Below are positions 1 through 7,305 of a DNA stretch of 19,305 bases, piece after piece. The stretch's first letter is position 1; each line of letters begins with the position of its first letter. The stretch is from Kitasatospora arboriphila. GTDB taxonomy: Bacteria; Actinomycetota; Actinomycetes; Mycobacteriales; Mycobacteriaceae. A program made the position numbers and the translations under genes. Location: NCBI RefSeq assembly GCF_000717275.1, contig NZ_JNYV01000017.1, positions 1-19,305 of the forward strand. The letters run 5' to 3'. The notes beneath the pieces are model-generated. The model had not been told where the DNA came from. It saw only the letters and a list, made by a program, of their open reading frames with translations, and ran no database searches.

Positions 1-120
1 GCCGCGAAGGGCGCTGCCGACGTTGATGTCCTTGATCTCGTGCCTGGGGGTGTCGCGATAGATCCGCACCACCCGGTTCTCGGCTTTCCCGTACTGGTTC
101 TCACCCAGGATGATGCCCAC
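1..120 (-). CDS. pucL: Urate oxidase (factor-independent urate hydroxylase), N-terminal 40 residues, cut by the window edge
   Basis: Reading the minus strand from a GTG at 120 gives 40 codons open to the window edge. They contain LGENQYGKAENRVVRIYRDT followed by RHEIKDINVGSALRG, the conserved opening of cofactor-independent uricases (the first T-fold strand and the lysine-containing QYGKAE region). The enzyme oxidises urate to 5-hydroxyisourate in the cytosol. A purine-rich AAAGAGAG lies about 7 nt before the GTG and supports that start. The gene diverges from an NCS2 purine permease across about 600 bp, which fits a urate uptake and degradation unit. A perfect 12-bp palindrome lies 22 bp upstream. 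Family identity is secure from the motif; activity cannot be judged because the rest of the gene is outside the window. Confidence 0.9.
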   Translation of the reverse strand, partial: MGIILGENQYGKAENRVVRIYRDTPRHEIKDINVGSALRG

Positions 121-734
121 GTCGTGTCTCTCTTTTCTCTTCAGTAGCTACTGCGGTAGGTCGAGGAGCGAAGTGCCAACAAATTTGAAAGCTCACTTGC
201 TGACGACGTTTTGGCGGTTAGGTCACCTCGATGAGTCCGACCACGAACGAGTTACCCGCTCGGACAACGCCACGTCGCAAAGAACGGTCCTCCTGCCCGG
301 CCATCGAGGATCGCCTCGATGCGTATGTGCAGTTCGTCGACGGTGCGGGGCAGATGCTTTCGCGGCATGTTGACGCCTTTCCATCCGTCGATGAACCCCG
401 GTGCACGGGTGCCCCGGTACAGGTTCAAGTCGCTGCGTTGTCCGCACATCAGGATCGCCCGAAAACGACTTGTTCGCTCGTTGAGCCAAAGCGTTCAACC
501 GACGCATGCAGTTCTGGCGCGCGACCGCCGCGCTGACGGGGCCGTTCCGGCGGGATGATGTACGCCGCTCCGACTCTGGAGCATCATTTCCTGAGGCCCG
601 GACGTGCCGCTCAGCTAGGTCGCGACCAGCAGAGGTTCCGCAACCGAAACACTGCGGCAATGTCTCAAGCGCCTGCCCGAAACCTGCAGATCTAACGATG
701 GTTGATGTCATATCACCGCGTCGTAAGGACTCCT
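121..734. other. Divergent intergenic region between urate oxidase and permease; no convincing gene
   Basis: Beyond the palindrome at 142-153 and the permease ribosome binding site at 725-729, I find no intact gene in these 614 bases. On the minus strand, one frame between about 470 and 252 has protein-like composition (for example LNLYRGTRAPGF and RTVDELHIRIEAILDG), but it has no clear start and runs into unlikely residues. It could be the remnant of a lost gene; I do not recognise the family. Confidence 0.4.
142..153. promoter_or_regulatory. Perfect 12-bp palindrome upstream of urate oxidase (possible operator)
   Basis: CAGTAGCTACTG at 142-153 is its own reverse complement and lies 22 bp upstream of the uricase start. 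Its position fits an operator or promoter overlap for a regulator of purine degradation. This is inference: no regulator gene is visible in the window and short palindromes also occur by chance. Confidence 0.3.
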
Positions 735-2408
735 GTGGCCTCACTGAGTATTTTGACCAAGGGAAAGACTACCGACCATCCCGTTGACGAAGTACCCCCG
801 CTGACCCGGCTGGTGCCACTGGGCCTGCAACATGTGCTCGCGATGTACGCCGGTGCGGTGGCCGTCCCGTTGATCGTTGGCGGCGCCATGGTCAGTGCGG
901 GTGAACTTGAATCATCAGACATCGTCCACCTGATCATGGCCGACCTGTTCGTGGCCGGTATCGCCACGATCTTGCAGGCGGTCGGCTTCTGGCGTTTCGG
1001 TGTCCGCCTGCCCTTGATGCAAGGTGTCACCTTCGCGGCCGTGTCACCGATGATCACGATCGGCACCGAGCACGGGATCACCGCCATCTACGGCGCGGTC
1101 ATCGCCTCGGGACTGTTCATGATCCTCATGGCGCCAGTCTTCGGACGATTGATTCGGTTCTTTCCGCCCCTGGTCACTGGCACGATCATCTTGATCATCG
1201 GGGTATCTCTGATGCGGGTAGCCGCAGGATGGTTTGGTGGTGGCACCGCCACCGGTCCCGACTTTGGCGCACCCAGTGCGATCGGAATGGGCTTCTTCAC
1301 ACTCCTGGTCATCCTGTTGATCGAACGCTTCGCGCCGGATGCGTTTCGTCGGGTATCGGTCCTTTTGGGATTGCTTATCGGAACACTCGTCTCGATACCC
1401 TTCGGGATGCCTACCTGGGACAACGTCAGCAAGTACGACTGGGTAGGAATCGTGACACCGTTCCAGTTCGGTGCCCCGACCTTCCAGGTCAGTTCGATCA
1501 TCGCTCTAATTATTGTTGCCATTGTCATCATGACCGAAACCACCGGGGACACAGTCGCTGTCGGCGAAATCGTTGGTAAGAAAATTACGCCACAAAAGCT
1601 CGCGGACGGTCTGCGCGCCGACGGCCTGGGCACAATCCTCGGCGGTGTGTTCAACACCTTCCCGTACACGGCGTTCGCACAAAACGTCGGACTGGTCGCG
1701 ATCACCGGCGTCAAAACCCGTCACGTCGCCACGTGCGCCGGCATCATTCTGGTGATTTTGGGACTGTTGCCGAAGATGGCCGCCATCATCGAAGGTATTC
1801 CCATGGCCGTACTGGGCGGCGCCGGCGTCGCATTGTTCGGGATGGTCGCTGCAAGCGGGGTGCGCACCTTGTCCAAGGTGTCCTTCAACAACCGCAACAT
1901 CCTGGTAGTTGCCATCTCGGTGGGAGTGGCAATGCTGACCGAGTCCAAGCTTTACTACACCGACCGCGACCTGGGAACCCAGCCAGTCGATGTTGCACTC
2001 GATCTCTACGACCAGTTCCCCGACTGGTTCCAAACCATCTTCCACTCTGGAATATCAGCGGGCGCGTTGACCGCTATTGTCTTGAACCTGATGTTCAACT
2101 CAGCAGCGATGCGTAAGGATGCCGACTCCGAAGACGAGATCGGCGGCGGTGGCTTTGATGCGCCCCGCGGACCCTTCATCGACCCACGCGACGCGCTCGA
2201 GGCAGCCGACCCGTCGACCAGCTCAGACAAATTGCGCGAATTGGCCAACAAACACGAGGACCTACACACCATCATCGTGACAAACCCGAACGCCGATGCC
2301 GACCTGTGCGACTGGATCCGCGAGCAAGACAATCCCAAAGTGAAACAGGTATACGAAAAGTGGGACGGACAGACGCACGGAGAGTTCTCCCGGCGCGGCC
2401 GAACATGA
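735..2408 (+). CDS. NCS2-family purine/urate (xanthine/uracil-type) permease with a C-terminal variant-LRR-like extension
   Basis: The 557-residue protein is a nucleobase:cation symporter-2. It shows the first-helix GLQHVLAMYAG motif, the helix-8 ETTGDTVAVGEIVG segment with the substrate-binding Glu, and the QNVGLVAITGVKTRHVA signature, with about 12-14 hydrophobic helices up to roughly residue 460. It should import purines (urate or xanthine by context) with protons or sodium, supplying the divergent urate oxidase. The GTG at 735 is preferred because TAAGGA ends 5 nt before it; an ATG at 705 lacks such a site. The last 90 residues are cytosolic and hydrophilic. The segment from about 490 (AADPSTSSDKLRELANKHED, then VTNPNADADLCDWI) resembles the actinobacterial variant leucine-rich repeat pattern of a helical pair per repeat. 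That extension is unusual for NCS2 carriers. Exact substrate is inferred. Confidence 0.9.
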   Translation: MASLSILTKGKTTDHPVDEVPPLTRLVPLGLQHVLAMYAGAVAVPLIVGGAMVSAGELESSDIVHLIMADLFVAGIATILQAVGFWRFGVRLPLMQGVTFAAVSPMITIGTEHGITAIYGAVIASGLFMILMAPVFGRLIRFFPPLVTGTIILIIGVSLMRVAAGWFGGGTATGPDFGAPSAIGMGFFTLLVILLIERFAPDAFRRVSVLLGLLIGTLVSIPFGMPTWDNVSKYDWVGIVTPFQFGAPTFQVSSIIALIIVAIVIMTETTGDTVAVGEIVGKKITPQKLADGLRADGLGTILGGVFNTFPYTAFAQNVGLVAITGVKTRHVATCAGIILVILGLLPKMAAIIEGIPMAVLGGAGVALFGMVAASGVRTLSKVSFNNRNILVVAISVGVAMLTESKLYYTDRDLGTQPVDVALDLYDQFPDWFQTIFHSGISAGALTAIVLNLMFNSAAMRKDADSEDEIGGGGFDAPRGPFIDPRDALEAADPSTSSDKLRELANKHEDLHTIIVTNPNADADLCDWIREQDNPKVKQVYEKWDGQTHGEFSRRGRT

Positions 2409-2768
2409 GCCCTGTTGCGTTTCGGGTGAACCGCCCCGTGGCGACATGCAGCACCGGGCTGAACCCTCTCCTACACATCACGTGATTACACGCGGAACGA
2501 AATAGTATGCGTCAACACGCAATTCGGATGCCTGACAGTGGCCATAGTGGACGGTCATCGGCGAGGGATTCTCGGCTGGCCAGGCTGCACGCGGGGGTCG
2601 GGGACTGATCCCCGATGCCGTGACAGGCTATGCCCATACCGTGATGTGGTAGCGCGTCGCATCCTCTTGAGGTCGCCACATCGCGAGTGTTCGTCGCTAC
2701 GCTCAACATCGGTTGGCGGGCAGAACGTTCGGGCAGCCAGCGGCGCGGGCCTGCTGCTGCAGGAGTAT
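2409..2768. other. Intergenic region between permease and GGDEF gene; no gene seen
   Basis: These 360 bases lie between the 3' ends of two convergent genes. The only structure I see is a perfect 6-bp inverted repeat TCGGGG/CCCCGA with a 6-nt loop at 2598-2615. It lacks a T-tract and is too far from the permease stop to be an obvious terminator. Open frames on either strand have no protein-like composition. Confidence 0.5.
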
Positions 2769-3909
2769 TCACGGGTGGGAGTACACGGTGTTACCGCCCG
2801 CGCGTTTTGCGGCATACAGGGCTGTGTCAGCGTGCGCGAGGAACTCGTCAACGGCCACCTCGGTAGGCGGCCAATGGTCGATGCGGGCGGTGTGTAGTCC
2901 CACACTCACGGTCAGCACAGTCTGGCTATGCAGGTGTGCGATGTCGCCACACAGCAGTTGAGCCAGCGCGACGGCTGCCTCGGCGTCTAGGTGTACCACT
3001 GCCACGAACTCGTCACCGCCGATGCGGGCCAATGCATCTGCGGTGCTTGCGCAGCGGGCGGTGAGCAGGTGGGCTACGTCGGTGAGCACGGCATCTCCGT
3101 GGGAATGGCCCTGCAGGTCGTTGAGTGGTTTGAACTTGTCGATATCGACCATCAACACACTGATGGTGATGCCCGGAGGGTACCGGGTGACTGAATGCGC
3201 GACCGCCTCATAGAGACCACGGCGGTTGAGCAGCCCGGTTAGCGGGTCGGTGAACGAGTTACGTGCATCGGTACGAAGAAATGTCAGGGCGATCTGGCAG
3301 AGAACGAAACCTGCTGTGCCCACCGCCAGTTGCGCGGCGATGAGTGTCGCCGCGGTGAGGGCGTCGGTGTCGGTGGCTGCAAGTACATACGTTCCGGTTC
3401 CCGCAATGACAACGATCACCCAGGCCACGTGCGCGAGTAACACTCGTGGACTGTGCAGGAACATGACGTAGAAACCAGGGAGTACATACAGCGATATCAG
3501 GGCCAGCGCGGCAGTACCCGACGGGGCAGCGAGCATGAGAGTGAGTGCGCTGATCTCGCTGATGGCAACCGAGGCCAGGGAGCCGCGTTCACTGGGCCAT
3601 GGACGGTCGACCCACCACCACAGTGCGGCGACGCCACAAGCAACTACGGCAAGAGTGGTTGGACCTGCGATCGCGAGCGGTGGTGTGGTGCCGACGAGCA
3701 GCGTGATACCAAGGACGACGCACAGCAAATACCAGGCTGCGATCACCACACGGTCTACCCGTAGCCACGCGTGCGATTCAGCGTAGGAGTTGGACCCACT
3801 CGTACTCAAACGGCTGCGCCCACCACCACCGCAGCAGTGCGGCGACCGTCTGCTCGCGCAAGGCGGTTGCACCTGGACCCCGCGGAAAGGGGCGTGGTGT
3901 ACCGGACAT
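2769..3909 (-). CDS. Membrane-bound GGDEF diguanylate cyclase, apparent frameshift near residue 43
   Basis: The main frame encodes about five to six transmembrane helices followed by a full GGDEF domain: DPLTGLLNRRGLYEAV, MVDIDKFKPLNDLQGHSHGD and ARIGGDEF. It should make cyclic di-GMP from GTP at the membrane. The inhibitory I-site RxxD expected five residues before GGDEF reads STAD, so product inhibition is probably lost. The N-terminus lies in another frame: an ATG at 3909 preceded by AGAGGGGGTGAC starts 43 codons containing LLRWWWAQPFEYEWVQLLR, like the WW-Q-P-x-x-Y-x-W openings of related actinobacterial GGDEF proteins, and stops at 3778. The main frame then continues AESHAWLRVDRVV. One surplus base near 3785 would join them. 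Without the shift, translation would need a poor TTG at 3809. The gene diverges from an EAL gene. Confidence 0.8.
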
Positions 3910-4096
3910 GTCACCCCCTCTGCGTCAACGGGCATTATGTGCGCGGTTTCCCGGTCCCAGGTTGATGGTAGGTCGCTGCCCGTGATTAGACAGGTCAACA
4001 TAGGGGGCGAAATATCAACAAGGCCAGCGGTACGATCAGCGGGACCCGACGGGCCATACGCACCTAACACCGCCGTATGAATACCAAGTTCGCAGG

Positions 4097-5437
4097 ATGT
4101 CGATCGATGATCGCAGGAAGCGGGTGGGTTGTGTGAACCTTGACGGGCATGACCGCTTCGCCTTGAATACCGGGCCGGTATCTGCGCCAGCAGTGGATCC
4201 GCGGGTGCTGCATGTGCTCAGAACGCCAGAGTCGGTCCGTGCGGTGCGACCTGTGTTTCAGCCCATCGTCAATCTGGTTACCGGGACCGTCGTCGGGGCC
4301 GAGGCGTTGGCCCGATGGCCCGAGGCTCCGGGCGTGGACCCTTCGGCAGTCATCGATCACGCACGCGCCCAGGGCCGGGTGGCCGAGGTCGACGGGGCGT
4401 GTCGTAACGCCGCCCTGCGCGTCATTGCCGCTGGCGGTCATCTCGAGGACGGAATGACGGTGTTCATCAACGTTGAGCCGGACGCACTTGTCGACAGCCT
4501 GAGATCCGGGAGCATTTTCGATAACCCAGCGCCGGGCTCGCGGATCGTCTTAGAGCTCACCGAGCGCGCCCTGATGGACAATCCAGCAGAGCTACTCAAC
4601 GTTGTGATCGATGCCCGTGCGCGGGGGGTGGGTATCGCCCTCGATGACGTTGGGCGCAACCCTGATTCGCTGACCCTGCTCTCGCTCATCGCCCCCGACG
4701 TCGTCAAACTCGACGGGTCGCTGATAGCGAGTGCGCCGACTCGCGAGCAGCTCCACATCATTGCCACCGTCCGCGCCTACGCTGAGGCCGCCGGCGCGGT
4801 CATTCTCGCCGAGGGCATCGAAACCGACGCCCATCTGCGTCGCGCCCTCGACTTGGGCGCAATCCTGGGCCAGGGTTGGTTTCTTGGAAGACCAGCACAG
4901 CTACCGCCACACACGTGGCCGCCCATACCTCCCGACGAGCAGGTACCCATCAACAACGAACCCGTCAATGTCCCCGACCAGCCCTCACAACTGATCACCA
5001 GCAACCGCCAGGTGGCGACCAAACCGGTTCTGGTGCGCTACTCGCGCTACCTCGAACACCAAGCCGCAATGCTCGCAGAACCAGTCACCATCCTGGCCAG
5101 CTTTCAGCACGCCACCCATTTCACCGACCACGCTGCCCGCCGGTACGCTGCCCTCGCCGCCACCAACCCCCTCGTCGCGGTCATCGCCGCCGACCTGCCG
5201 CCTCACCCTGCTCCCGGTGTCCGCGCAACCACCATCGCCGGCGACCATCCCCTCGCTGACGAATGGACGGTAGTGATCCTCGGCCGGCACTTCTTTGCCG
5301 CCCTCATCGCCCACGACCTGCACACCCACACCGACCCACCGCACGCAGACCACGACCGGCAATTCACCTACACGCTCACCTACAACCGCGACACCGTCAC
5401 CGCCGCCGCACGAGCACTGCTACGCCACATGCACTGA
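4097..5437 (+). CDS. EAL-domain c-di-GMP phosphodiesterase-like protein with C-terminal DICT sensory domain
   Basis: The 446-residue soluble protein has an EAL domain at about 45-270. The metal and substrate residues are present: E69 of EAL, N125, E153/E156 in ELTE, D183-D184, K204 in VVKLD, E239 in AEGIE and Q259. Loop 6, normally DDFGTGYSSL, is DDVGRNPDSL, and the usual Asn-x-Ser is NVEP; loop 6 affects dimerisation and activity. It would hydrolyse c-di-GMP to pGpG if active. Residues about 310-420 (RYSRYLEHQ, EWTVVILGRHFFAALIAHDL) match a DICT domain, a sensor associated with c-di-GMP enzymes. It diverges from the GGDEF gene 187 bp away, giving a synthesis/breakdown pair. The start is ATG 4097; the upstream AGG is close to it, and the GTGs at 4124 and 4133 are alternatives. 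Confidence 0.87.
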   Translation: MSIDDRRKRVGCVNLDGHDRFALNTGPVSAPAVDPRVLHVLRTPESVRAVRPVFQPIVNLVTGTVVGAEALARWPEAPGVDPSAVIDHARAQGRVAEVDGACRNAALRVIAAGGHLEDGMTVFINVEPDALVDSLRSGSIFDNPAPGSRIVLELTERALMDNPAELLNVVIDARARGVGIALDDVGRNPDSLTLLSLIAPDVVKLDGSLIASAPTREQLHIIATVRAYAEAAGAVILAEGIETDAHLRRALDLGAILGQGWFLGRPAQLPPHTWPPIPPDEQVPINNEPVNVPDQPSQLITSNRQVATKPVLVRYSRYLEHQAAMLAEPVTILASFQHATHFTDHAARRYAALAATNPLVAVIAADLPPHPAPGVRATTIAGDHPLADEWTVVILGRHFFAALIAHDLHTHTDPPHADHDRQFTYTLTYNRDTVTAAARALLRHMH

Positions 5438-5813
5438 CGGACAAGCACATCCGACGGCGTATGGCTGCCGAACCTTGGGCCATGGCACTCCCCGTTTTAA
5501 CCCGCAGAACTGTTGGAGAAGTGTGAATCTGTCGTCGAGCAGGCCCGCGATGAACATGGGGTGACGGTGCGAGCACCCGCGGGGGAGCAAGCAGGTCATA
5601 TCGTTGGTATTCCCGGGCTGACCCGCCGGTCACAGGACCGAAGTGTTACAAGTCTCATGGGGCGGCCCAGGTCGCTATCTCGGCTGCATTGGCGACCACA
5701 TGCCGCGAGGTCATGTGATCTTTAGTTGGCGATCGCAGGTCATGGCGAGGTGGGGTAAGGACGGCGTCTGCCCACTGAGTACCGGCAATCCTTAGTTACG
5801 CAATTGCCGCGAT
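5438..5813. other. Non-coding stretch downstream of the EAL gene
   Basis: These 376 bases separate the EAL gene from the 3' end of a broken minus-strand gene. I see no gene with a plausible start and composition on either strand and no clear terminator. Confidence 0.45.
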
Positions 5814-6200
5814 TCAGCCTGGTGATAGGTCGGTGGCGCGGATGACTTGAAGGGTTCGGCGTAGCGGGTGTGGCGGAGTTGGCCGGCCCAGCGTGCGATG
5901 GCGGTGATGAGTTCTGGTCGAGGTAATGGCGGGTGGATTGCGATCGGTAGCGCTGAAGGGCGGCGACTTTGGTGTCGATGGTGCCTTCGACGGGAGCGAA
6001 CTTGGTGGGTGCGAATCCGTTGCGTGAGGATGGTGATTGGTAGCAGAACACTCGTTGGTGCGCCGGGCGGCGATGAGGGTAGCTTCGTGTACTGCCCGGT
6101 GGTCTTCGTGGTCTTGGTAGCTGTCGGCAGTCCCGGTGTCGCAGCTCCGCCACCTGACCGTGAGTGAGGTGTTGTGCCAAACCCTGGTGCTTCCTTCCCG
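5814..6200 (-). pseudogene. PIG-L/LmbE-family deacetylase remnant broken by at least three frameshifts
   Basis: Three minus-strand frames together rebuild the C-terminal half of a PIG-L family N-acetyl-sugar deacetylase. One frame gives DSYQDHEDHRAVHEATLIAARRTN (split here as DSYQDHEDHRAV then HEATLIAARRTN) to about 6051. The next gives VFCYQSPSSRNGFAPTKFAP and IDTKVAALQRYRSQSTRHYL to about 5915. The third gives ELITAIARWAGQLRHTRYAE to about 5849. The first frame resumes with QVIRATDLSPG and a stop at 5814. The order and spacing of the H-x-DHRAV metal motif, the CYQSPSS segment and the YAEPF-x-V-I-R ending are those of the family. The N-terminal PHPDD half is missing. The longer open frame 5740-6330 is only one of these frames and is not an intact gene. 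The family call is mine from motifs; family members act on sugars of mycothiol, cell-wall or antibiotic pathways. Confidence 0.72.
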
Positions 6201-6331
6201 GCGCAGGCTCGATAATTGGGGTGCGCACTGTGTCGTCATGCCGATTTAGCCTGCGCGCTGCCCACTTCGAAAAGCAGTGGTGGCCCTCTGCTCGCCCATC
6301 CGTCGGCCAATCGGCAACGAATTGCCCCACG

Positions 6332-6643
6332 ATGACTACAACAGGAGAACGCGAGGGCCTCTATCTGGTTGAGGCAGTGACGGCTCAAGTCAATGGAGCT
6401 GGCGGTGTTGCGCTGGCCCGAACCGATGCTGCCATGAGGTACACGCCGCCTCGTAAACCGTCGTCAACCCGAAGGCACCAAGGACCAACGCCCATCGCCC
6501 ATTCGAGCAAAACCCACACGCGTCCTGCCCAAGCGACCACCGGAATGAAGCCAACCGGAGTCAACCTGGCGATGATGCTGGCATTGACCGCGCTACTAGG
6601 TATGGTGTGCGGTCTTTTCGCCCTGGTCGAGCTGCTCGCCTAG
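6332..6643 (+). CDS. Doubtful small protein with a C-terminal membrane anchor
   Basis: A 103-residue frame from ATG 6332 has a polar, Pro/Thr/Arg-rich body and one hydrophobic helix at about residues 78-100 (LAMMLALTALLGMVCGLFAL), right before the stop, like a tail-anchored protein. No ribosome binding site precedes the ATG; internal ATGs at 6434 and 6544 could be the true start, leaving little more than the helix. The family is unknown to me. It could be a chance frame, but the clean hydrophobic segment argues for coding at the 3' end. Confidence 0.3.
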   Translation: MTTTGEREGLYLVEAVTAQVNGAGGVALARTDAAMRYTPPRKPSSTRRHQGPTPIAHSSKTHTRPAQATTGMKPTGVNLAMMLALTALLGMVCGLFALVELLA

Positions 6644-6802
6644 CAACGATCTCTGACTGACCAGCGGCGCACTACGCGAATACCGGCGACGTAGGCATGA
6701 GGTTGCCGAGGGTTTCAGCTGGGGCCGGCATTCGTCCAACCCGTGGACGCTATGACGAGTCCCGAGGCACTACAACCGAGCTCCGTTATGCAGTTCGCAG
6801 AG

Positions 6803-7042
6803 TTAGGACCCCCCGCCACACTCGACACATCGCTCCACCGCGCGAATGATGTCATCGTGTTCACCCTCTCGAGACAGCCGGCGGTTCGTTGAAGATGGGA
6901 TGCTGTACTGGCCGTCCGCCGTCGATGCGTCCGAAAATGCAGCCCGGAGAACCCTTTCGGTCCCAGAGACGACGATGAGGATGGTGTTGTGCTTGTCCTC
7001 GCTGCCACAGCTCGCGACCATCAGGATCAGGACGGACAGCAA
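6803..7042 (-). CDS. Small putative lipoprotein, start uncertain
   Basis: The minus-strand frame begins with a hydrophobic stretch LLSVLILMVASCGSED carrying a lipobox V-A-S-C, followed by about 65 polar residues, ending ERCVECGGGS. This fits a secreted lipid-anchored protein of unknown function. Only a TTG at 7042 opens the frame. A strong AAGGAGGG lies at 7083-7090, about 40 nt upstream, but no start codon follows it at normal distance in this frame. A neighbouring frame after it reads VRRLRLSR, like a signal-peptide n-region, so a frameshift at the N-terminus is possible. An overlapping plus-strand frame (6846-7136) is less protein-like. Confidence 0.42.
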   Translation of the reverse strand: MLSVLILMVASCGSEDKHNTILIVVSGTERVLRAAFSDASTADGQYSIPSSTNRRLSREGEHDDIIRAVERCVECGGGS

Positions 7043-7240
7043 CGCGACAACCGCAGTCGCCGAACCAGGAAGTCGGTGCTGTCCCTCCTTGAGGCCACAA
7101 GCAGAGAATAACAGTCACGGTGTCCAAAGAATATGACATTAAGATTTCCCCGGAAAGTAGATTGTGGCCGATCGGCTACCTCTAATAGCGCCGAGCAATC
7201 GCGAACTGGCGTTGCACGAACGGATGGGCTACGTCGGAAG

Positions 7241-7255
7241 CATTGCGTAGCAATG
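7241..7255. promoter_or_regulatory. Operator-like palindrome upstream of the membrane protein/hydrolase genes
   Basis: CATTGC-GTA-GCAATG is a perfect inverted repeat, flanked by GAAG and (after TA) CTTC, which extends the dyad imperfectly. It lies 22 bp upstream of the TAGCAT -10-like box at 7277-7282, where a repressor could block -35 contacts. A second small palindrome TAGATCTA is at 7267-7274. No regulator gene is adjacent, so the role is inferred. Confidence 0.4.
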
Positions 7256-7276
7256 TACTTCGAGGTTAGATCTATT

Positions 7277-7282
7277 TAGCAT
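7277..7282 (+). promoter_or_regulatory. -10-like box TAGCAT for the 7306-9844 genes
   Basis: TAGCAT matches the actinobacterial TANNNT -10 pattern. A transcript start 6-7 nt downstream would fall at the ATG 7288 or give a short leader including GAGGA before ATG 7306. No clear -35 is seen. Confidence 0.35.
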
Positions 7283-7305
7283 CCGACATGACTTCGAGGA
7301 CTCTC

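Noticed and set aside
223..744. Minus-strand 173-codon frame in the uricase-permease gap
   Set aside because: Arg/His/Ser-rich composition without domain character and overlapping the permease start.
1088..1714. Long minus-strand open frame opposite the permease
   Set aside because: It mirrors a strongly coding NCS2 membrane protein in high-GC DNA, where antisense frames stay open; no family motif or ribosome site.
2598..2615. TCGGGG/CCCCGA hairpin as permease terminator
   Set aside because: 190 bp from the stop codon, only 6 bp long and no T-tract.
5868..6167. Plus-strand 99-codon frame with a hydrophobic patch
   Set aside because: It is antisense to the PIG-L remnant, whose motifs explain the composition.
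5740..6330. Minus-strand 196-codon open frame
   Set aside because: Only its middle part is PIG-L-like; the ends are Pro/Arg/His-rich nonsense, and the true protein jumps frames, so it is not an intact gene.
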